Origin: Leptodactylus fallax | Lineage: Eukaryota > Chordata > Amphibia > Anura > Leptodactylidae | Direction of reading: 5' to 3' | Assembly (NCBI GenBank): GCA_947044405.1 | Contig: CAMRHE010000012.1 | Span: 12,726,001-12,790,000 of the forward strand | DNA length: 64,000 bases | Shown here: positions 12,301 through 25,086 of the stretch, in pieces | How positions within the stretch are numbered: position 1 is the stretch's first letter | Layout of the letters: each line of letters starts with the position of its first letter | Translations under genes and position numbers: made by a program | The notes under the pieces: generated by a model | The model's input: only the letters and a program-made list of their open reading frames with translations | Databases searched by the model: none | What the model was told of the DNA's origin: nothing

Positions 12301-14370
12301 AATACAATACACTACAATGCTAATGCATTGAAGTGTATTTTAAAATACATAGACTTCTATTAGCACAGCATGTCTAATAGAAGCATGCTGATGACAAGCG
12401 TAGGAGCTTTCAACAGGCTACTAACTGTCATAGCAACTGATTGATACTCTATGATAGAGTTAGGGACTTTCATGCTAGATATGTCACTTCTAAACTGAAA
12501 CCCCAGACTGTTATCACAAATCTAGGATGATATCAAGGCATGACATGCTACATTATCTCTGTAGCACTTACATTTGTCTGATCTATGCAATCCTAGCTAA
12601 ATATATCAGGAGCTTTCATGAACAGTATTAGCATGGGTAGAATGTATTTGACTGCAGTCCATGCTGCTTAGCTCACAGAGAATTGTTGAGACTGGAAACA
12701 AATGCAGAAAATACTCAGCTGTGAGAAGAATGAGGTTTGTTGATGTTTTCAGTATTTAAATGTGATCATGATTGTTCCCATTCACTGACAGCAGAAATTC
12801 TGAGATTGTTGAGGAACTGAAACACTATATAGGAAATATATCAAGATTGCTTGCATCATCCTGTCTGCTCTTGTGAACATCTCAATGCTGTAACCAATAT
12901 TGCCACAATAGTGGCATTAAAAAGTATTTCTGTACAGGCCTTTTTGCACAACAAAGTTCAACTTTTTGAATATTTGTGCCTTTTTTCTGAAAGCAGTATG
13001 GCCTTTATCATTTACAGCAGAAATGGTTGTAAACTGGTGTAAATCTGAGTTTCTGGCAGAAGATACACCCAATTTATTAAGAGATAGTGTAGGAAACTGG
13101 GAGCTGAAGTGGCTGTAGCGGGTAACTGCAGCTCGGGTCCTATTCACTTGATAGGCCATCCATATCTACTCTTGCACACCCCCTTTAATACTTGGGATAA
13201 AATGAATTTATTCATAGGTCAGATTACGCACATTTAAAGAACACATGGCTATTCTCCCTCTAATCTCAAAATAAATATGTGTATTAAAAAAAAACAAAGT
13301 TGTCAGTTTTCAATACCTTCCATCGGGTTGGAAATGCCTTGAAATCTATTCAAATATTAGACTTCACAGGGGGTGGGATTATTTTTATTCATGTGCTTTG
13401 ACAAGGACCAAATTAATATTAGTCCTTACTGATGAACAAAAACATTCCCCTATACTGAAATGCTATTTTATTATGTATGAAGCACTAGGAAATTCAATAA
13501 GGCTGAGCTGTCAAAATAGCATTCCGAATAATCTCTGTGAGAGAAAACAGAACTAAATAATGTTAACTAATGGATACAAAAATATTTATTTAAAAAACTT
13601 TTGATTTATTTGCACAAGATTGTAAAAATTTGTATATGATAGGGCATATACATTTAGTATTATCATTGCTCTTTTTTAATATTGAAAGCAAACACCAGGG
13701 CATCTGTCTCAACAACAGCCCAACTTAAAGATTCTGAGTGCTGTACAAAAATACATCTTAATTTCTCTTGAGGCAGTTGAAGTCAACCAGAATTTTATTA
13801 TTTAGGGCAGTGTTTCTCAACTTTTTTAAGCCAAGCACACCTAGTCTCTTTCAGCAGTGCCATCCGATTTTATGGTGTAATGTAGAGTAACGCATAAACA
13901 CACACCACAGACTGAGACAACCAGTATCTTTCCTGAAGATTTTGCTGTTACTACTTTATATACAAGTAAAGAAATAAGCAAACATAAGACAATGCAGGTT
14001 GAAGAAGCCTAATCTCTTCAGGCGATCATGCTGTCACCTGTTCTACTCTAGGAGGGCTTACCTTGTTAGCCTAGGCCTGGCTTCTCTGGAAGCTGTTCTT
14101 CTGTCTTCCTCACTGTCTAATCGCCAACTCACATGTGTTCTGTGGACCAGAAATATCCTCCACTGGCTCCAACCTCTGTGACTTTGTATGCCTTTCTTTT
14201 TCTATCAGCAGTGATAGAGCACTATCTAGGAAGCTGGCAGCTGGCTAGAATGGGAAGAATGGTTCAGCATGCAGAATTATTCTCTCCATCAAAACAACAG
14301 GCACTGCAATGGAACTCTGATGAACCCAATTATAAGCCAAGTAGTCTGTTTGAGCACACTGTATTTTTCT
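9371..14370. other. Intergenic DNA with old repeat fragments, no gene
   Basis: No coding exon is supported. Recognisable fragments: a MITE-like stretch at about 9860-10130 (TTTGGCCCAGATTTACTAA to AATAAATCTTCCCCA), a mirrored short piece near 13025-13080, a repeat beginning TTAACCCCTTAGTGATCAGGCC near 11351 that seems to run to about 12450 with no clear right end, and an hAT-like left end near 13807 (CAGTGTTTCTCAACTTTT) without a visible partner. The rest is unassigned. Confidence 0.45.
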
Positions 14371-14724
14371 TTAAAGGGGTTTCCCAGGATTAACAATTGT
14401 TGACCTATCCTAAAGATAGATTCTCAATTGAAGCTCAATGGGGGTTCAACAACCAGGACCTGATCTGCGGTTTGAAGAGGCCTTAGCATTCAGATGAATT
14501 ACCAAGGACAGTACTGTACTGTTTGTTTAGTGGTGGTGCTTTATATTGCAGCTGAATTGAATGAGACTGAGCTGTAAACAGGCCATGTGACCAATGAAAG
14601 TGATATCACATGGCTCAAGTAGCTAATCTACAGAGGTCCCAGGTGTTGGACCCAAGCTGATTTTCAATTGATGACGTATTCTACGGAAGGTTATCAATTA
14701 ATAAGTTCTGGAAAACCCCTTTAA
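14371..14724. mobile_element. T2/Kolobok-like MITE with TTAA ends
   Basis: TTAA lies at 14371-14374 and again at 14721-14724. The ends are inverted (left AGGGGTTTCCCAGGATTA, right complement AGGGGTTTTCCAGAACTTAT). T2-type MITEs, described in Xenopus, use TTAA targets and termini of the form TTAAAGGRR. The internal block GACCTATCCTAAAGATAG is typical of this abundant class in this window. A further TTAAAGGAG start directly abuts the right end at 14721, suggesting a second element sharing the TTAA. Confidence 0.8.
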
Positions 14725-15599
14725 AGGAGTTGTCCAGTTTCAGATAAATATTGAGAGATAACTGTTTTTGTTTGGAGAGACAACTGTTATTGTTTGTGCT
14801 GATATTGATTCTGCTTAATTCCAGTGGATATATATCAGTCCATTGTCATGTGATGGACAGTCCATGGTCATGTGATGGACACTCAATATTGGTCTGAATC
14901 TGGGCACTCTCTTTAACGCCCAGATTCTTTGGACCAGAAGCCCCAAGGGTTTATTTACTAGGACTTTTTAGAGGGGGGCCCGCTGTCTTGGGCATTCAGT
15001 CTTCTTTAGAAAGTGTGGATGTGTTCCTTTATGTTATAGGGGGCTTATGCAATTACCCAGATGGTGCCTTTGCCTATCTTTGTGTCCAAAAAAAAGACAC
15101 AGGATAGTAGAGAAATATCTTGCAAAATTTAGATTGTGGGTTAATGCTAGTGGTTGGAATGATTACACCCTCCTAGCATCATTGAGGTTAAAGATGCTAG
15201 CATCCAATTTCCCCCATTTCACTCTCTAAGTGAACATGGTGGAAAACAGAGAGGAGTTTGAGGAGGATCTTAGATTAAAGAGAACCTGCCACCAAGCACA
15301 AGATTTAATTTTGTTTTGTTTTGTTTTTATCTGTCCACCAGATCAAAAGATATGACCCACAGTAGTTTATATATGAATTATTTCTTGTTAATCAAGGGCG
15401 TGGTAGCCTTTTATTTTCTATGGTGGCATGTTTCTGTGTGCTGTATGAAAATAAAAGGTTGCCGTCCCCGTGGTTAACAAGTGATAAGTTACATATTACA
15501 TAAGAGGGACCATATTTTTTGAAAAGGTGGACAGATTAAAAAAAAAAATGCAAAATTGATCAGGGGCACAACAGCAAAAAGCCCTCTCAAAATTTGTAT
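14725..15599. other. Repeat-derived intergenic DNA
   Basis: No gene is seen. A TTAAAGAGAACCTGCCACCA end at 15275 looks like another T2-like MITE, and an inverted pair inside it (GTTAATCAAGGGCGTGGTAGCCTTTTATTTTC near 15388 against its mirror near 15449-15482) forms a hairpin. Its right end was not found; the SINE that follows may have replaced or interrupted it. The stretch 14725-15270 is unassigned. Confidence 0.5.
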
Positions 15600-16931
15600 G
15601 TAGTAATGCTGCCCTGCACCACTGAGATCCTGGGTTTGAATCTAACCAATGGAAACTTTTGTACAGGGATTCGTATGTTTCCCCATGTTTAACTGGATTT
15701 TGTAACACACACTGAAAGCATACTGATAGATCAGTTTAGATCAGATCTGGGCATTATACGGCCCGCGGGCCACATCCGGCCCTCTAACTATCTCTGACCG
15801 GCTCGCTGTCGATACTTTTACTCACCCGTCCACACTCCTGTCCTGGCTGCCCTCCGCTGCCTTCTCTAGGCGGCGCTACACTGACGTCATGACGCTGAAG
15901 AACACCAGGATGCTACGTACAGCGTCCCAGCCTTTTTCAGCGTTGGCAACAGTGCACCCTGGAGGTGGCAGCGAAGGGCGCCCAGATCTAGAGCGTGGAC
16001 AGGTGAGTAAAAATTATCAGCCACTACTCTGTGTGGGGTGGGGGAGATAACAGGGTGTCATATACTGTGGGTGGGCTTTAGAAAAGGGGTCATATACTGT
16101 TTGGGGGGTATAAAAGGTGTCATAAACTGTGTGAGGGCCATAAATAGGGGGATCATATGCTGTGTGGGGGTGGTAAATAAGGAGGCATGCTCAGAGGATG
16201 TTAGTTCTCTTTGGATCTACCTACCTATGTGAACAGATACAGATCCTCCCTCAGTGATGATCACTTGTGTGCTGTCCTTCGCATATCCACCTCAGATATT
16301 CAACCTGACCTCAATGCACTTGTTCAAGCCCAAAACAGGCTAGATTTCTCTCATTGAACATTTTTGTATAAAGTTAATGTGATGCTGGTCTTTGAAAAAC
16401 TAGATTTTTTTGTGTAAAGTTGTAAATTGTGCTATAATTCTCTGCTCCACATTTTCATGTTATTGTAATGTTTCATTTACAGTTCTTTAATAAGTTAAAG
16501 GGATGCCGGTCTTTGAAAAACTTGCTATTTTATTTCAGGATGTGATGCTAGTTTTTTAAACACTGCAAAAGTTTAGAATTTTCTAAACTGAACAATCACA
16601 AGTTCATCATCTCATCATTAAATTATGATGTAATTAGGTACTCCACATTTTCATTGAATCATTGTAATGTTTCATTTACTGTTTTTTTTATGAAGGGATA
16701 GTATATATACTATATACAGTATATAGGTATTGGGTAGAACTGAGTTAAGTATATTAGTCTGGCCCTCTAAAACCATTCCAATTTCTCATGTGGCCCCATG
16801 GGAAAATTAATTGCCCACCCCTGGTTTAGATTGACAGCCCCAATGGAGACATTAAGTGATGACAATCTCTGTAGGGCACTATGGAATGTGTTGGTGCTAA
16901 ATAAATAAATACATGTAATAAAAAATGCATC
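15600..16931 (+). mobile_element. tRNA-derived SINE split by a hAT insertion
   Basis: The left half (15600-15741) shows a tRNA-like promoter remnant (CTGGGTTTGAATCTAACC matches a degenerate B box) followed by a body whose words recur in the SINE at 28591-28859 (CGTATGTTTCCCCATGTTT..., GCATACTGATAG...). The right half resumes after the hAT at 16832 (GACAGCCCCAATGGAGACATTAAGTGATGACAATCTCTGTAGGGCACTATGGAATGTGTTGG in the window) and ends in an AATAAATAAATA tail near 16920. Joining the halves at the 8-bp duplication gives one continuous SINE. Confidence 0.75.
15742..16823 (+). mobile_element. Internally deleted hAT transposon, 1,082 bp
   Basis: A perfect 8-bp duplication GTTTAGAT (15734-15741 and 16824-16831) flanks ends CAGATCTGGGCATTATACGG and, in complement, CAGGGGTGGGCAATTAATTT. 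Near 16200-16360 the plus strand encodes a broken hAT transposase C-terminus: LFGSTYLCEQ, then after a frame change YRSSLSDDHLCAVLRIS and a terminal part ending in a stop after DFSH. This matches from memory the C-terminal dimerisation region of hAT proteins related to GTF2IRD2/ZBED genes. Catalytic parts are absent, so it is a deletion derivative of an autonomous element. Confidence 0.9.
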
Positions 16932-16933
16932 TG

Positions 16934-17298
16934 TAGAGGGAACCTGTCTCCAGGAAAATACAGTGCAATCTACAGGCATCATGATATACATGATATAGAG
17001 CTAGAGGAGCTGAGCAGGTTGATATATAGTTTCAAGAGAAAAGATTCAGCATAACATTTATCCATTGAAATCTCTGCTCTATAAGTGATTTCCAACTTTC
17101 CTTCTATGACTGTGCATACAGAGATAGCTGTCAATTACTGATAGGACCGCCTCCTTGACTTTATAGCAAAGACAGAGCAGAGATTTTGATGAATAAAATA
17201 TAAACTGTACTGAATTGTTCCCCAAAATTTATATATCAATCTGCTCAGCTCATCCTGTTCTAAAACATGGTGACTAGTGATTGTACTGTATTTTTCCT
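16934..17298. mobile_element. Foldback MITE
   Basis: Left end AGGGAACCTGTCTCCAGG with the following AAATACAGTGCAATC is mirrored by GATTGTACTGTATTTTTCC at 17279-17298. Inverted similarity continues inward (GAGCTGAGCAGGTTGATATATA against TATATCAATCTGCTCAGCTC) to a centre near 17145. TTAA occurs at the right edge (17299-17302). No coding capacity. Confidence 0.75.
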
Positions 17299-17850
17299 TT
17301 AAAGTGTACCTAACCTATTAACTAATTTTGCATAAATCACTAGTACAGTGTGGGTACATAAGGGGTAACACTATTTCTGGCCATTATATAACTTATATTA
17401 TTCAATTCACTCTTCTGCAGATTCAATCTCTAATTTTTAGTTTTGTCTGAGCTGGTGAGTGGAGACTGCTATGATGTGTGCCATAGACAGCACACAAAAA
17501 GTAGAGGAAAATTTGCTCAGTTAGCAAAAGTCATATAGGACATTACAGAAAAGCAATGACCAGTTATTAATAAAACACTTGGAGTGAGATAAAAACATCC
17601 CATTCAGTTCCAGAAGACTCCCCTTGTGTCTTCCCCCCCTTTTTTTCCGTAGACTTCTCTGATACCATTGTGAGCATACATCCTTCTAGATCTAGCAAGA
17701 GAGATTAAGCTGAGATTTCAGAGAGAATGTCAGTTTACAGGGAAAGAGTGGGAACAGAGTGTGATTAGTGGAGAAAGAAGCATTTTTCTATTAAAAGATA
17801 TATCACAAAGTTTCTTATATTCACTCGTACTGTTGTACTACCATTTAAAG
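17299..17850. repeat. Dispersed repeat sharing blocks with 7597-9370
   Basis: It opens TTAAAGTGTACCTAACC and near its right side has GATATATCACAAAGTTTCTTAT, both also seen in the element around 7597-9370 and, for the second block, near 61243. TTAA occurs near the right edge (17845-17848). Terminal inverted repeats are not convincing, so boundaries are tentative. Confidence 0.45.
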
Positions 17851-19660
17851 GTACAGTATGCACAATTTACAACATAAACTAAATAGAAATAAGTGGACCA
17901 CAGTGTTCATGATTAGGATGTGCACAAATGTTTGCATCTCTGTTCTAAATCATCAGGAAGAGGGGTCAGTGAAATTCCCACAACAGAAAAATGAACAAAA
18001 AGAGGAAAGAAACCTTACCTATCCAACATGTATATCCCATTTGGGGATTCCATCCCCCATTCCGCTTGAAATATGCGGAGAGAAAAGTCCTGCAAGCAGG
18101 ACTTTTTTCTCCGCATTTTTCGGGTGGAAACTGGGCGGAAATCCAGCGGACCCCATTTTAGTCTATGGGTCCGTGGGTCTCCACTTTTTAAGAAGAACGG
18201 AAACCCCGAGTGCAGGTGTGAAAATAGCGCAATTTGCAGTAGATTTTTCCTGTTTTAGCTACTTGAACAATATCAGGAGAAGCACAACTGAGGGGTAGTT
18301 ACTGTAAGGTAGAGATAACTTTGATAGGTCCCTTTGTCCTATGAATGCACATGAGCTACAGGGGGACTAAAAGAAGCTTTTACTAGGCATAGCGACATAG
18401 CAAGTACCACATGTTGAAAAATGTGAATTAGGTAGCCACTAAGCACTGTCTTAGGGCCATTTCAGACATCCATGTTCAGGCCAGAAAAAAAAAAAGTCTG
18501 AACTGAACTCAGCATGTGAATTCAGTTCAGTCAAGCTGCAGTTGGACTGTAAATGCAGCCAACACACAGACTGCTTTTCCAGTCCAAGCGCAGCCATCTG
18601 AAACGGTCCTACGTCAATGGGGTTAACAAGTGAATTTGACTGACCTGGATAATTTCCTGGTAATATGCCATTACGGCTATGGATTTTATATTTTTGCTAC
18701 AATAAATAGCATACATTCAAAAACTCCTTTGTTTTGTGAACAACCTAGGATATTCTGGAATTATTTGAGAAACTGACCAAAGGACCTTTAGATAAATAGT
18801 TTTTTTTGTAATATCTATAAAAATCATTTGCGCATTCTTTAAAAGCCATGTCTGAGAAGATCTTGTTTTTGCTATGAAATGAGAGGTATGCTTTAAGACA
18901 TACAGCCAAGAGCGAAATACAATGAATTTAACACTTTGGTTGGTTTTAAAAACATATGCCTCTTTAGATCCGTCATGAAAGAACATACAAGCCATCAGGG
19001 ATTTCTCAAAGTAAACTCTGCTGAAAAGAATGAAATAAAATCGTGGTAAGTCAGTTAGGTCAGGCGTGTCAAAGACTTCACCATTTCACACTAAATGCAA
19101 TTTCCCCTGCAGCTTTGCAGAATAACAATATATTACGTAAATTGTTTATATAAAAGTCACTTCATTACATGACTCAAGATCCCTCTTTTTTTTACTAAGT
19201 TAACTTTATTACCTAATAATAAAGAGGCGTCTGGATTTAAAGAAACGGAGCTTCTGAAAGAAATCTAATCACACAATGCTTACATGATTTGCCCTGTACT
19301 AAGGTCATGGTGAACATATTTTACAGGCCTGTCCCACAATTAAATATTTCATTTCTATTAGATAACATAAACAATGTAGTAACAATTTTACTTTACAATA
19401 ACATTTAAAAATAATATGAAAAAAATAGCTGTTGCATATTTATGTTACCCCCTGCTGTTCTATTGATTTTCAGTCATAACGCCCATCAGAGTTGTCCAAT
19501 GCTGGCCTAGTAGTTCATTCACATGACTTACATCCTCTTGTCCATGGGCGGCAAAAAGATTTGTGCTTATGTGTAGGCCTGTCAATAAGAATTGCAGCAC
19601 AAGAAGTGGTTTCTTCTCACCAGCACTGAACACAGGGTACTGCAATAACAAGTATATAAT
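17851..19660. other. Intergenic DNA with MITE fragments, no gene
   Basis: At 18070-18115 is a clean hairpin (GCGGAGAGAAAAGTCCTGCA and its inverse) inside a MITE-like stretch (18041-18240) rich in GCGGAAATCC and GTCTATGGGTCCGT words that recur near 28500. The 146-codon plus-strand frame at 17858-18298 runs through this repeat and is not a gene. Around 18456-18560 is another TTAGGGCCATTTCAGACATC fragment. The remainder is unassigned. Confidence 0.45.
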
Positions 19661-19662
19661 AA

Positions 19663-20489
19663 AATAATAATAATAATAATAATAATAATAATCCTTTAAT
19701 AATCCCACCATGGAGGAATTTAGTGTGTTACAGCAGCAAGGATATGCAATGCAAGATAAGCAATACAAATACACATACAATATATACAAAATGTTCCAAG
19801 GTAGAGGTATCCTATTGATAGAAAGATAGACAGACAGATAGAAAGATACAGGTAAAGTAGTAGCAGAGGGGTATCACAACAGAAAAATATTTCAGTTCTC
19901 TGTATGGAATGATCTCCGCTTAGGTCGGTGTTGGTTGTACAGCCTGACCGCAGTGGGGAGGAAAGACTTCCGATAGCGCTCCTTCTCACACTTAGGGTGA
20001 AGTAGTTGGTCACTGACAGTACTGCCCAGCTCTATCACGGTCTCATGCATGGAATGGGACTTCTTCTCCTGCATGGAGCACACCACGGACAGTATCCTTC
20101 TGTCACCCACCACCTGCACTGGGTCCAGTGGGCTCCCCAGGACAGAGCTGGCCCTTCTAATCAGCTTGTCGAGTTTATTTCTATCCCTGGTCGATATACT
20201 GATTCCCCAGCAGGCCACTCCGAAGAGGATGGCTGATGCCACTGCCGATTTGAAAAAAGTCCTAAAAAGTGCCCCCTGGACTCCAAAGGCTCTCAGCCTC
20301 CTAAGCAGGTAGAGCCTGCTGTGGCCCTTCCTGTACAGGACCTCCATGCGATCTGCCCAGTCCAGCTTATTATTAAGGAGCACACCCAGGTACTTATAGG
20401 TGTTGACAATCTCGATGCCCGTCCCCTGGATGTCCACTGGTTTAGGAGGGCATCTGCATTTAAGAAAGTCCACCACCATCTCCTTGGTC
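19663..20489 (-). mobile_element. Rex1/CR1-type LINE, 5'-truncated
   Basis: On the minus strand an open frame (20479 to 19892, 195 codons) encodes the C-terminal part of a LINE reverse transcriptase protein: YKYLGVLLNNKLDW, SRLYLLRRLRAFGV, SVLGSPLDPVQVVGD, YRKSFLPTAVRLYNQH. The 3' end is a tandem ATT tail (AAT on the plus strand, 19663-19692), usual for this clade. The 5' truncation is at 20489/20490; the second copy at 53356-56815 continues past the same point. The assignment to Rex1 within the CR1 group is from memory of the C-terminal motif and could be a neighbouring clade. Confidence 0.85.
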
Positions 20490-20789
20490 TATAACAGTAA
20501 TATTACTATAGTAAATAATAGTAAATATTACTATATAACAGTAATATCTAGACACAGGAGCATTTTCTTTAAATAAATCCAATTAAAAATTGATACCTTT
20601 TTTGGTGTGATTTAATAGACATAATTCTGAAACAAACCTTTTGACATTTTAACCACAATGCATTGCTTTCTAGTAACTAACTAGAATGGACGTTGTTAAT
20701 CATTACTATTATATATTAGCATTATGTGGGCATACAGTAGGTCTTTGTACTGACACGGTCATGAGAGTGTCAGATTTTTATATGTGTGA

Positions 20790-22330
20790 TCGCTCCCTAA
20801 AGAGGATGCAGAAGTCAATTCATCAGGTGCTCAGGGAGGCAGTTGTTTTGAAGTGGGAGACACAGTCCAAGGCTCCCTACTGCAGGGGTCATGCTGGTGC
20901 CTTCTCTTGTTACGAGGTTGACTTCGGGAAGACATATACCCTGGAACACGAAATACTGATGAGAGAGAAAGCTCCAATCCTTTAGGGTAACTGGCCAATT
21001 TCCGCAGCCCTGTACTAAGAGGTTAAGGTACTGCTGAAACAGATGCAGGAGAGTCGATTGATGGAGCCCTGATTGATTGGTCTACCCTGATAGTACTGGT
21101 GAAGAAGAAGGACATCTCATTGTGGTTCTGTGTGAATTATCATTGACTCAATGTCTGTAACGCTCATGATGCTTATCCCCTGCCAAGTATCGAGTTAGCG
21201 ACAGCCCTGGTCTGGTACTTTCCCTCGCTGGTTTTGGCCAGTAGCTAATGGCAGGTGTATGTCGCAAAATGGGACCGTGCAAAGACTGCCTTCATCATGC
21301 CGATGGATCTGTTTGCGTTCTTGTGGATGCTGTTTGGCTTGAACAACACTCTAACCATGGCCCATAGATTGATAGAGCTGTGTCTGGGAGACCCAAACCA
21401 AAATCTACCTAGATCACTTTAATCATCTTCTGCACCATGTTCAAAAAGCACATGGAAAGGCTGGATGGAGTACTATACTGGCTGCAGGGGCATGGATTAA
21501 AGCTGAAACCTTGGAAGTACAACCTCCTCTGTGAAAGCATCAAATATCTGGATCATATGGTGTCCAAAAAGGGCATAGGGCCTGTGGATACGAGGGTTCA
21601 GTCAGTTCAACCGTGCTGACTCAGGTCCAAGACTGACAAGTGAGGGTGACTGTGTATGACAGCCAGAGCCTCCACAAAAGTGAGAGGAATTACAGTAACT
21701 ACAGTTTGTTTAAGCTGGAGCTGCTGGCTGTGGAGTGGGTGGTGACCTAGGGGTTTGCAGACATTTTGGCAGGCATCGAGTTTACACTGGTGACTGACAA
21801 CAAACCTCTGGTGCACCTCGAAACTGCTAAGTTGGGGGTGTTAGAGCAGCATTCCATAGCTTGACTCAGCAAGTACTCAATAAAGATGCAGAACTCTGTG
21901 GAAGCAGGAATACGGATGAGAACTGTGAGAAGGATGACATCCCAGACTTCGCTGATCCAGACAACAAGTCCACTTTAAGGGGTCTCAGTGGATTACCTTT
22001 CTTTAGAGGAATTGCTGCAAATTTACAAGTATGTCTTTACCATCACTGATCATTTAAGTTTCCACTGAGTCATCGGCCCAGGCTCTGAGGAAACACTTCA
22101 TACTTCCCTATACTACACTATTCTATACTGCCTGTGCTACATTTGGATCAGGGGGCCGGTTTAAGGGGCAGGTGATCAAGGAACAATGTAGACCAGATAT
22201 GAAAGATATGCACCATCCACATACCACCCCCAAGTGCAAGAGATGTAAGACTGTCTGGTACAACAGTTAAGCCCCTAGTTTCTGTTGGTCAACCATAAGC
22301 TGAGAGAACTACCACTCCATGTCTGGTGAG
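20790..22330 (+). pseudogene. Ty3/gypsy pol fragment, heavily decayed
   Basis: Plus-strand fragments in several frames follow the pol order reverse transcriptase, RNase H, integrase. Near 21100-21360 are RT words (VKKKD.SLWFCVNY, AHDAYPLPSIE, KTAFIMPMDLF, FGLNN). At 21437-21619 a frame gives the post-catalytic RT region (KHMERLDGVLYWLQGHGLKLK, IKYLDHMVSKKGI). Near 21680-21850 are RNase H words (ELLAVEW, TLVTDNKPLVHLETAKLGVLEQ). Near 22030-22250 are weak integrase words. Stops and frameshifts break every domain and the catalytic YxDD box is not visible. No LTRs were found, so this is an old fragment with no coding potential. Confidence 0.75.
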
Positions 22331-23434
22331 GAACCTGTCTCCCAATGGGATGGAAAGATGAGGTGGAGATGAGAGTCCATCCCATATGTGGTGGTGTAAC
22401 AGCATCACCGTGGTTGCCAATTGTGACCTGAGGAAGGTATGAGGCCCACTTGGTTGATTCATCACAACATGTTGAATAGTTGCAATTTTCCCAGCAGTGT
22501 GTTGGTGAAATTTGCTTAAATCTTATTTACTTTGCTGGAACTAGAAAACATTTTTGGGGGGATTTTGTGGTAGAAATCCATAGCATATCTACCACATGTG
22601 AATATACCCTTACTGATGCTTGTTAGGTTTTGTTCACAATGTATTTGTGAACTATACTTGGTATACATACCTAGTAGGTATCGTCTATTGGCCAGGTTAC
22701 TGACAGAATAGTGTCTTTTCGGCTATGTTTGCTCGGTTTATGTTTAGATCTGTGCTAAAATGTGTCGAAAATACATATCACAAACATGTTGTCTTGTAGG
22801 TACAGGAAGGGAGCCCCTCCACTCTACCTTTTATCCTGATAGTACGACCCCTGACTACTGTATTATATCAATGACAGCATACAATGCTAATCAATACAAC
22901 ACAGAGTGGGGTTAACCATGCAGAGGGTAGGGCTAGACATTTGGGGTGGCAATAAATGAGCTATAGGTTCTTAACCATGAGCCAACTTTCTTCGCTCAGG
23001 TGCAGGAAATGTGGGTCGTAACCTTTTGTTTTTCTCAGAGAAAATAAAATGTTACTGCCCACTTGGAGAATAAGCATTAATTTACATATAACTTTCCAGA
23101 CTCCATATCTTTTGAGTTTATAAAAACAAAACAAAAAAAAAAAACAAAACACCAAATTGTTTAGGAGCACACAGGAAATCAAATGAGACATGTTATTTAC
23201 GATTATGTACTCAAAGGAGAGAGAATTATAACTCAAACACAACAGTTCTGGGTCCATTCCAATTGCGTTTCTTCTGTCCATCTGATACCATACCAGCCAA
23301 ATGTTCAGACAAACCTTTTAATTCCATGTTTTTTCCCTTTTTTTTTTTTTTTTATATTGTAGATTCACATATGGAATTAAATTTAAACAAAAAAGCATTA
23401 AAAAAAACAGAATATGTTTTAGATTTTTCTAAGG
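22331..23434. other. Intergenic DNA, no gene recognised
   Basis: No coding exon or clear element. The stretch may include 3' remains of the gypsy fragment, but I could not identify an LTR. Homopolymer A/T tracts occur near 23130 and 23336. Confidence 0.4.
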
Positions 23435-24433
23435 CCACTTTTCCTTAGATGACAGCTTTGATTAAATGACAAAGGTTCATGAGGTAGTCACCACAGGATT
23501 AGATTACAGCTTCATGATGCAGTCACCTAGAATGGTTTTCAAAAACAGGTATGCCTTGTCAAGAGTTAATTTGTAGAATGTTTTCAACTAAGTGAAATGA
23601 CAATCTATCATTACTTTAAGACATCGACATCAGTCAATCCAGAAAACTTCAAGAAATTTGAAGGTTGAAGTCACTAAAATCATCCAATGCTATGATGAAA
23701 CAGGCTCTCATGAAGACCACCCCAGGTAAGGAAGCTCAAGAGTTATGTCTGCTGCATAGGATAAATTCACTAGAGTCACCAGCCTCAGAAACCACAAAAC
23801 AGCACCTCAGATTAGAGCCCATATAAATACTTCACCAGTACCAGAACCATCTCAACAATAACTGTTCAGAGGAGATAGTAAGAATCAGGCCATTATGGTT
23901 GGATTGCTGCAAATAAGCCACTACTGTGGAGCAAAAAGAAGAGGAGAATTTCTTGGGACAAGAAACAGAAATAATGGACATTAGACTAGTGGAGGAGGTG
24001 TGATAGTGTGAGGGTATGTGTCTGGTGGCACTGATGTCACCAAATACACCTCCAGACTACATAAGGACTATATGACCAAGAATGAGGGTGATGAAGTGTT
24101 GCATAAGATGACATGGTGTCCACAATTACCCAACCTAAACCCAATTGAGATGGTTTGGAATGAGTTGGAGCACAGAGTGAAGGAAAAGCAGCCAACAAGT
24201 GCTTAGCATATTTGGGAACTCCTTCAGGACTGTTGGAAACCCATTCCAGGTGACTACCTCATGAAGTCAATTGAGAGAATGCTAAGTTTGTGAAAAGTTG
24301 TCATCAAAACAAAAGAGAGCTACTTTGAATAATCTAAAATATAAAACATATTCTGGCTTGTTTAACACTTTTAGGTTTACTACTTAATTGTATATGTATT
24401 ACATCATAGTTTTCATGTCTTCAATATGAATCT
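23435..24433 (+). mobile_element. Tc1/mariner element remnant, right end truncated
   Basis: The order of words follows a Tc1-type transposon common in fish and frogs: an untranslated leader (AACAGGTATGCCTTGTCAAGAGTTAATTTG near 23548), DNA-binding domain remains (CATTACTTTAAGACATCGAC), and a plus-strand C-terminal transposase piece at 24018-24206 (PQLPNLNPIEMVWNELEHRVKEKQP), which holds the final catalytic Glu in the PNPIE-type box. Stops and indels are everywhere. The 3' untranslated part (GCTACTTTGAATAATCTAAAATATAAAACATATT) is present, but the right terminal repeat is lost at about 24433 where a LINE begins. Confidence 0.8.
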
Positions 24434-25086
24434 ACAATACACTGTATCATAGTACAGTTGAAAAAAACAAATGTTCACCAAATTCAACCAGGATATGAGA
24501 AAGGGCATTACTGAAGGAAATAAGTATTCTATACATTTCCATAAGCATCAATGCTATTTTGCTCTGAAAAGCATCTAAGCCTTTTTTGAAGCTGTCAGCT
24601 GTGACTGCTGTGACCAGCTCCTGGGGTATGCTATTCCACAGATTCACAGTCCTTACAGTGAAGAAGCCTTTTTGCCTCTGGAGATCAAACCATATTTTCT
24701 CTAGAAGGAGGGAGTGCCTCCTTGTCTTTTGAGGGGATTTTACATGGAACAGCTTTTCCTCATATTTCTTGTACGGGCCATTTATATTTATACAGGTTTA
24801 TCATAGCTCCCCTTAAACCTCTTTTCGAGACTAAACAAATTTAACCTTTCCTCATAACTGAGGTCCTCGATGCCCCTTATTAATTTTCTGTGTCTCTGTT
24901 GAACCTTTTCCAACTTGAGGACATCCTTTCTATGAACTGGTGCCCAGAACTAAACTACATATTCCAGATGGGGCCTCACCAATGATTTATATAGTGGTAC
25001 TATCACATGAGTCCATACCCCTTTAATACATGACAATATACTGCTAGCCTTAGAAGCAGCTGATTGACATTGCATGATGTAATTTA

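Noticed and set aside
17858..18298. 146-codon plus-strand frame
   Set aside because: It runs through a MITE hairpin, has no family motif and no splice or promoter context.
20790..22330. Possible host gene derived from a gypsy pol
   Set aside because: Stops and frameshifts break every domain and no open frame is preserved, so domestication is not supported.
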